Shown here piece after piece: positions 60,082 through 64,000 of a DNA stretch of 64,000 bases. Origin of the DNA: Culicoidibacter larvae (lineage in GTDB: Bacteria; Bacillota_I; Bacilli_A; Culicoidibacterales; Culicoidibacteraceae); contig NZ_VBWP01000004.1 of the NCBI RefSeq assembly GCF_005771635.1, positions 62,001 through 126,000 of the forward strand, written 5' to 3'. The stretch's first letter is position 1. Each line of letters opens with the position of its first letter. The translations under genes were made by a program, and so were the position numbers. The notes beneath the pieces were generated by a model, which worked only from the letters and a program-made list of their open reading frames with translations, had not been told where the DNA came from and ran no database searches.

Positions 60082-61292
60082 GCATAATTGAAAATATACG
60101 CATGGCCTTGATTTCGTTGCGTGATAACAAGATGCGAACTTTTTTGACAATGATAAGTATTATCATTGGTTTGGCGTCAGTTATCGCAATTGTATCCATT
60201 GGACGCGGTGCCAGTGACAATATCACTAACTCAGTATTGAGCAGCGTGGGAACCGGGTTAAGCATTCAGTATTCTACGAATGATGATAGTAATTCTGCAA
60301 TGTTTAGTATTGGTCAAAATGAAGATAAGCCATTTACTAGTCGTGAATTACATTTATTGGAGCAAGTTCCTGGAGTTGCCAGTGTTATTCCGAAAAATAC
60401 TGAATTTGTTAATTTGAATTATTTGGATAAGAACCAGTCAGTTATTATGGAATCATTAGATTCTCAAATGGAGTTTGATCAGACTGAAAATATTATTTTA
60501 AGTGGTCGTGGTTTTACTGATACTGAATTCGAACAGGCACAATCAAATATTTTGATTAGTGATGGATTGGCTAAGGCGTTGTTTACTAATAGTAATGATG
60601 CAGTTGGTCAAAGTGTTGTTTTGAAAAATCGTTTATATACAATTATCGGGACATATGGCAGCAGTGGTGGCAACATGTTCTCGATGTTCGGTGATAAAAC
60701 CATGTACTTACCGTTTTCATCATGGGAATTATATAGCGGTGAAGAGCAAATTGGCCAGGTAACAGTTATTCCTGCTGAAGGAGCTGATGTTGCTGTATTA
60801 GGACAAAATATTGAGCAGACCTTAAATAGTAATAAAGTTGTCAGTGGCGACTATAAAGTGCAAAACCTTGAGAAAATCGGTGAGCAAGTGTCAAATGTAT
60901 TTTCAATTATGACGACATTTATCGCTTTTATTGCCGGCATTTCGCTATTTGTTGGTGGCCTTGGGGTAACTAATATTATGTATGTTTCAGTTGTTGAGCG
61001 AACTCATGAAATTGGGTTACGGAAGGCCTTGGGGGCAACGCCTTCAAGAATTCTTTCGCAGTTTTTGATTGAAGCAATGATTATTACTACTTTAGGTGGC
61101 ATTATTGGCATTATTTTTGGCTTATTGATTTCCTACATTGCCAGTATATTTGTTGGCTTTGCGGCAGTCTTGAGTCCGGATATAATTATTATCGGTACTT
61201 TATTCTCAATGCTTATCGGTGCCGTTTTTGGAACCTTCCCGGCAAGGAAGGCATCAAAAATGCAACCTATTGATGCATTACGTAGTTTATAG
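60078..61292 (+). CDS. MacB-like ABC exporter permease (FtsX domain)
   Basis: The 404-residue permease has one N-terminal helix (about 22-45, MRTFLTMISIIIGLASVIAI), a large extracytoplasmic MacB_PCD domain (about 48-270) and three C-terminal helices with the FtsX motif VVERTHEIGLRKALGA. The start overlaps the ATPase gene by 4 bp. With the adaptor and ATPase it would form a complete YknXYZ-like exporter. A good terminator closes the operon. Confidence 0.93.
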   Translation: MSIIENIRMALISLRDNKMRTFLTMISIIIGLASVIAIVSIGRGASDNITNSVLSSVGTGLSIQYSTNDDSNSAMFSIGQNEDKPFTSRELHLLEQVPGVASVIPKNTEFVNLNYLDKNQSVIMESLDSQMEFDQTENIILSGRGFTDTEFEQAQSNILISDGLAKALFTNSNDAVGQSVVLKNRLYTIIGTYGSSGGNMFSMFGDKTMYLPFSSWELYSGEEQIGQVTVIPAEGADVAVLGQNIEQTLNSNKVVSGDYKVQNLEKIGEQVSNVFSIMTTFIAFIAGISLFVGGLGVTNIMYVSVVERTHEIGLRKALGATPSRILSQFLIEAMIITTLGGIIGIIFGLLISYIASIFVGFAAVLSPDIIIIGTLFSMLIGAVFGTFPARKASKMQPIDALRSL

Positions 61293-61293
61293 A

Positions 61294-61325
61294 AAAAAAG
61301 ATGTTCATTTGAACATCTTTTTTAT
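61294..61325. terminator. Intrinsic terminator after the ABC operon
   Basis: A perfect 13-bp stem (61294-61306 with 61311-61323) has A and T flanks. Confidence 0.92.
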
Positions 61326-61359
61326 ATACTTATTTTGCATTTACTAGGGGTGGATTCTG

Positions 61360-61368
61360 TGTTATGAT
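61360..61368 (+). promoter_or_regulatory. Extended -10 promoter
   Basis: TGT-TATGAT lies about 32 bp before the next gene's start. Confidence 0.4.
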
Positions 61369-61400
61369 ATATAAGAATATAGAATCCAGAGGTGAAATTT

Positions 61401-61997
61401 GTGCCGGACGCATTACGTATTATCTTAAATAATCAACTATATGTAGCAATTATTGCAATTGCTTTATTTGTTGTTGGTACAGTTATTTTAATCTTATTGC
61501 GTCAAAAGCCGAAACCGCAAAACGAGACTGCATTCGAAACTGCTGAGTTTGATTCATCAGCACAAACGGCATCAATTGATTTGCCAGAATTATCTGATTT
61601 TGAAGAAACTGCTGAGTTTCCAGAATCAGTTGTTCTGCCAAGTGATGTTGGTGATGTTTCAGAGACTGAACCTGGTTTTGCCAAGGAACAAATTATACCA
61701 GCTCCGATTGCAGCGGTTAATAACGCAGCGGCTATTGATGTACGTGAATCGTTAAAAGATTACGATGTATATGCAGCATCGGCTGCACACGGGACTAAAA
61801 CACCGGAATATCTTTATTCATTTGGCAATATTTGCCGGACTATTATTCAGCGTTTTTACCATGTTAAACGCTGGTCTGGGAACGAATTGCATTATGATCA
61901 AGTAATTCGCCGGGTTGAAGATGTCAACACACGAATTGAATCCTTAAATAAACAATTTGAACCTGATACATACAATGACGTTAGAAACAATTTTTAA
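61401..61997 (+). CDS. Single-pass membrane protein of unknown function upstream of cdaA
   Basis: This roughly 198-residue protein has a membrane helix (about 12-35), an acidic Pro/Glu/Ser-rich linker (about 40-110) and a C-terminal domain (about 115-198) with a Tyr-rich segment and a helix (NTRIESLNKQF). I do not recognise it. Helix placement and charge suggest that the C-terminal domain is cytoplasmic. AGAGGTGA lies 5 bp before GTG 61401, and the in-frame GTG at 61392 lies within that site. cdaA follows after 97 bp with its own promoter. Confidence 0.6.
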   Translation: MPDALRIILNNQLYVAIIAIALFVVGTVILILLRQKPKPQNETAFETAEFDSSAQTASIDLPELSDFEETAEFPESVVLPSDVGDVSETEPGFAKEQIIPAPIAAVNNAAAIDVRESLKDYDVYAASAAHGTKTPEYLYSFGNICRTIIQRFYHVKRWSGNELHYDQVIRRVEDVNTRIESLNKQFEPDTYNDVRNNF

Positions 61998-62034
61998 GTA
62001 AAATGAGGTATTGTTTTCAATATCTTATTTTGTT

Positions 62035-62062
62035 TTGTTGTTTTTTTATTCTATGGTATACT
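62035..62062 (+). promoter_or_regulatory. Promoter for cdaA-cdaR
   Basis: TTGTTG and TATACT are 16 bp apart and TGG gives an extended -10. Confidence 0.5.
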
Positions 62063-62094
62063 GACAAAGTCTTTAAAAAAGGGAGTGAAAGTTA

Positions 62095-62940
62095 ATGGAT
62101 ATCATACAACAGATTCTCAATTTCTTTACACAATTATTAAGTGAGTTGAATTATGTTGAATTAATCCGTTCGATTATTGAAATTGGTCTTTTATGGTTGA
62201 TTATCTACGGACTTGTTCGCGTAGTACGTTTAAATGTGCGGATGATTCAAATTTTAAAAGGTATCGTAATAATTGTCGTTTTACAATTTTTGAGTCAATG
62301 GCTCGGCTTTACGACAATCAGCTGGGTTTTAGGCCAATTTATTAATTGGGGATTCCTATTTATTATTATTATCTTCCAGCCGGAAATCCGAAGTGGCCTC
62401 GAACATTTAGGACGACGCAGTACTTTTATTCGCCGGCAATTAACTTTGGATGAACGTGAAATGATTATTCGCGAGCTTTCAAATGCGGTGGAATATTTAT
62501 CAAAACGCCATATTGGTGCTTTGATTACCATAGAGCGTAATGTTGCAATGAATGACTTTGTCTCTCAGGCAATTAAAGTTCAATCGCAATTATCAGCACA
62601 ATTATTAACGACGATATTTACTCCCAATACTCCATTACACGATGGTGCAGTAATTATTCAGGGAACGCAAATTGCTTGTGCCGGAGCATTATTCCCGACA
62701 ACTACTCAGGATAATTTACCGCCAGATTTAGGTACTCGGCACCGGGCCGCACTTGGAATCAGTGAAATTACAGACAGTATGACATTAGTTGTTTCAGAAG
62801 AAACCGGACTTATTTCGATTGCTGTTGGTGGAGAACTTATTCGTGGCTTACAAAAAGAAGATTTAGTAGAAATTTTAAAAGATGGACTTAATATTATCGC
62901 CTCAGAAGAAGTCGATGGAGGAGGTGGATTAAGTGAGTAA
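62095..62940 (+). CDS. cdaA: Diadenylate cyclase CdaA
   Basis: CdaA makes c-di-AMP from two ATP. This second messenger controls potassium and osmolyte uptake and cell-wall homeostasis. The 281-residue protein has three N-terminal membrane helices (about 20-100) and a DAC domain with the catalytic DGA motif in LHDGAVII and the RHR motif in GTRHRAALGIS. The last 8 bp overlap cdaR. A glmM gene would be expected further downstream, beyond the window. AAGGGAGTG precedes ATG 62095. Confidence 0.96.
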   Translation: MDIIQQILNFFTQLLSELNYVELIRSIIEIGLLWLIIYGLVRVVRLNVRMIQILKGIVIIVVLQFLSQWLGFTTISWVLGQFINWGFLFIIIIFQPEIRSGLEHLGRRSTFIRRQLTLDEREMIIRELSNAVEYLSKRHIGALITIERNVAMNDFVSQAIKVQSQLSAQLLTTIFTPNTPLHDGAVIIQGTQIACAGALFPTTTQDNLPPDLGTRHRAALGISEITDSMTLVVSEETGLISIAVGGELIRGLQKEDLVEILKDGLNIIASEEVDGGGGLSE

Positions 62941-64000
62941 TAATGATCTTAATCAAAAATATCCTACCGGTGAAGGGCAAAACGAGGAGCAGAATCCTGC
63001 AACTAATCCTTCAAAGGCTAAAAAAGTGAAAAAAGAAAAACAGAAAAAACAAGTACGTGAAAAAGCTACAAAAGTAAAAACTAAAGCAAAGGCAGCCAAT
63101 AAGCGCACTGTTGATGGCTACCGTAAACGGATGAGTCAACGATTCTTCGCAATTTTGCGTTCAATCAGCGATAAGTTTGAACAATTATTTATTAATAATA
63201 AGTTTGCAGTTATCATTTCTTTAGTTGCTGCTCTGGTATTATTCTTTACAGCTAATCAATTTGGTTACCTGGGAATATTCAACAAATCTGGTGAGATAAT
63301 TACTGATATACCGGTTACTCAAAACTACGACAAAGAAAACTATGTGGTTGAAGGGCTGCCGGATTATGCAGATATGACATTAATAGGGGATGATTCAGTC
63401 ATTTCGATGACTAAATCACTTCATGAATATGATGTTTATGTAAACCTGGAAGGTCTTACTCCAGGGGAACATACAGTTGACTTGCAAGTTAAGAATATTA
63501 ATGCTAATTTAACTGCTCAATTAAATCCGGCAAGGGTTAAGGTTACAATAATGCCTAAGGTTTCAGCAACCTTCCCGATAAGTTCGCAGATTATTAATGA
63601 GCAAAATCTTGAATCCGGTAAAACACTTGATAATGTTGTATTAGCTCAAAATGATATAACCTTACGCGGGGCCCAAAAAGATTTAGATACGATTGCATAT
63701 GTAAAAGCTATGGTCGATGCTAATGATGTAAATGCATCAGTAGAAGAAAACCAAAGTAAAGAGATCGATGGCCGTGCCAAGATTGTTGCCTTTGATGCAA
63801 ACGGTAATGCGATTACTAGCGTAGTTGCAACACCTACAAGCGTTGACTATACCGCAACATTGGCTTCAGTACCAACAAAATATGTGGATGTGAAGGTGGT
63901 CTTTACCGGAACACCTGCAGATGGTAAAGCTATTGAATCATATGAACTTGATAAGCAATCAGTAACTGTCGTCGGCAGCGACCGGGAAGCATTGAATAAA
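62933..64000 (+). CDS. cdaR: CdaR-like regulator with YbbR domains (runs off the window)
   Basis: The frame opens at GTG 62933, behind GGAGGAGGTGG, and stays open to the window end (at least 356 codons), so the C-terminus is missing. The product has an unusually long, very basic, Lys-rich cytoplasmic N-terminus (about 1-80), one membrane helix (about 90-110) and YbbR repeats outside (for example VYVNLEGLTPGEHTVDLQV and VSATFPISSQI). CdaR binds CdaA and modulates c-di-AMP synthesis. The 8-bp overlap with cdaA indicates coupled translation. Confidence 0.88.
   Translation, partial: MSNNDLNQKYPTGEGQNEEQNPATNPSKAKKVKKEKQKKQVREKATKVKTKAKAANKRTVDGYRKRMSQRFFAILRSISDKFEQLFINNKFAVIISLVAALVLFFTANQFGYLGIFNKSGEIITDIPVTQNYDKENYVVEGLPDYADMTLIGDDSVISMTKSLHEYDVYVNLEGLTPGEHTVDLQVKNINANLTAQLNPARVKVTIMPKVSATFPISSQIINEQNLESGKTLDNVVLAQNDITLRGAQKDLDTIAYVKAMVDANDVNASVEENQSKEIDGRAKIVAFDANGNAITSVVATPTSVDYTATLASVPTKYVDVKVVFTGTPADGKAIESYELDKQSVTVVGSDREALNK

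Noticed and set aside
1-64000. CRISPR arrays, rRNA genes, insertion sequences
   Set aside because: No regularly spaced direct repeats, rRNA signatures or transposase frames were found on either strand.

Overview
The window looks like chromosome from a low-GC Bacillota (Firmicutes). The evidence is gene order (efp-asp23, nusB-xseA-xseB-ispA-dxs-tlyA-recN, nudF-xerD, cdaA-cdaR), Bacillus-like promoters and strong AGGAGG-type ribosome binding sites, two LPxTG sortase substrates, a CcpA-type cre site and a purine riboswitch. The tight housekeeping operons and the absence of accB/accC, folD, ahrC and spoIIIA genes where Bacillus carries them fit an Erysipelotrichia-like or related non-sporulating lineage. 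That placement is an inference and was not tested. Almost all genes lie on the plus strand. I see no phage, insertion sequence, CRISPR array or rRNA.

Layout: 1-1.4 kb holds the end of a tyrosine phosphatase gene, efp and an Asp23-family gene. 1.4-4.9 kb is an accessory insert: a minus-strand acetyltransferase and a MacB-like ABC exporter with its TetR regulator and two palindromic operators. 4.9-12.7 kb is the nusB-xseAB-ispA-dxs-tlyA-recN-GNAT run. 12.7-15.6 kb holds a 42-residue membrane protein gene, dinB, a Nudix gene and xerD. 15.7-18 kb has a pullulanase and tRNA-Arg(CCG). 18-24 kb has two LPxTG surface proteins around hpt, a small membrane protein and a membrane-anchored hydrolase, followed by an unassigned structured-RNA candidate. 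24-32 kb has ftsK/spoIIIE, riboswitch-controlled xpt and a four-gene nucleoside ABC transporter. 32-42 kb has a P-type ATPase, a 1436-residue dehydratase-activase-like protein, a polysaccharide deacetylase, a Gfo/Idh/MocA oxidoreductase and mutY. 42-52 kb is a glycogen cluster, glgC-glgD-glgA-pgm-glgB-glgP. 52-56 kb has a DUF4004 regulator with a bactofilin-like protein, argS and a small secreted or anchored protein. 56-61.3 kb has a HAD phosphatase and a five-gene operon (CPBP protease, Yip1-like protein, HlyD-like adaptor, MacB-like ATPase and permease). 61.4-64 kb has an unknown single-pass protein, cdaA (c-di-AMP synthase) and the start of cdaR.

Functional modules: glgC/D/A/B build glycogen, pgm links it to glucose-6-phosphate, and glgP and the cytoplasmic pullulanase break it down. 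hpt, xpt and the nucleoside transporter form a purine salvage set, with xpt under a predicted guanine-type riboswitch and the transporter preceded by a cre site. The best candidates for undescribed biology are the CPBP-Yip1-HlyD-ABC operon with its 18-bp operator-like dyad, the structured RNA upstream of ftsK, the DUF4004-bactofilin operon with duplicated dyads, and a marked excess of the tetranucleotide CCGG.
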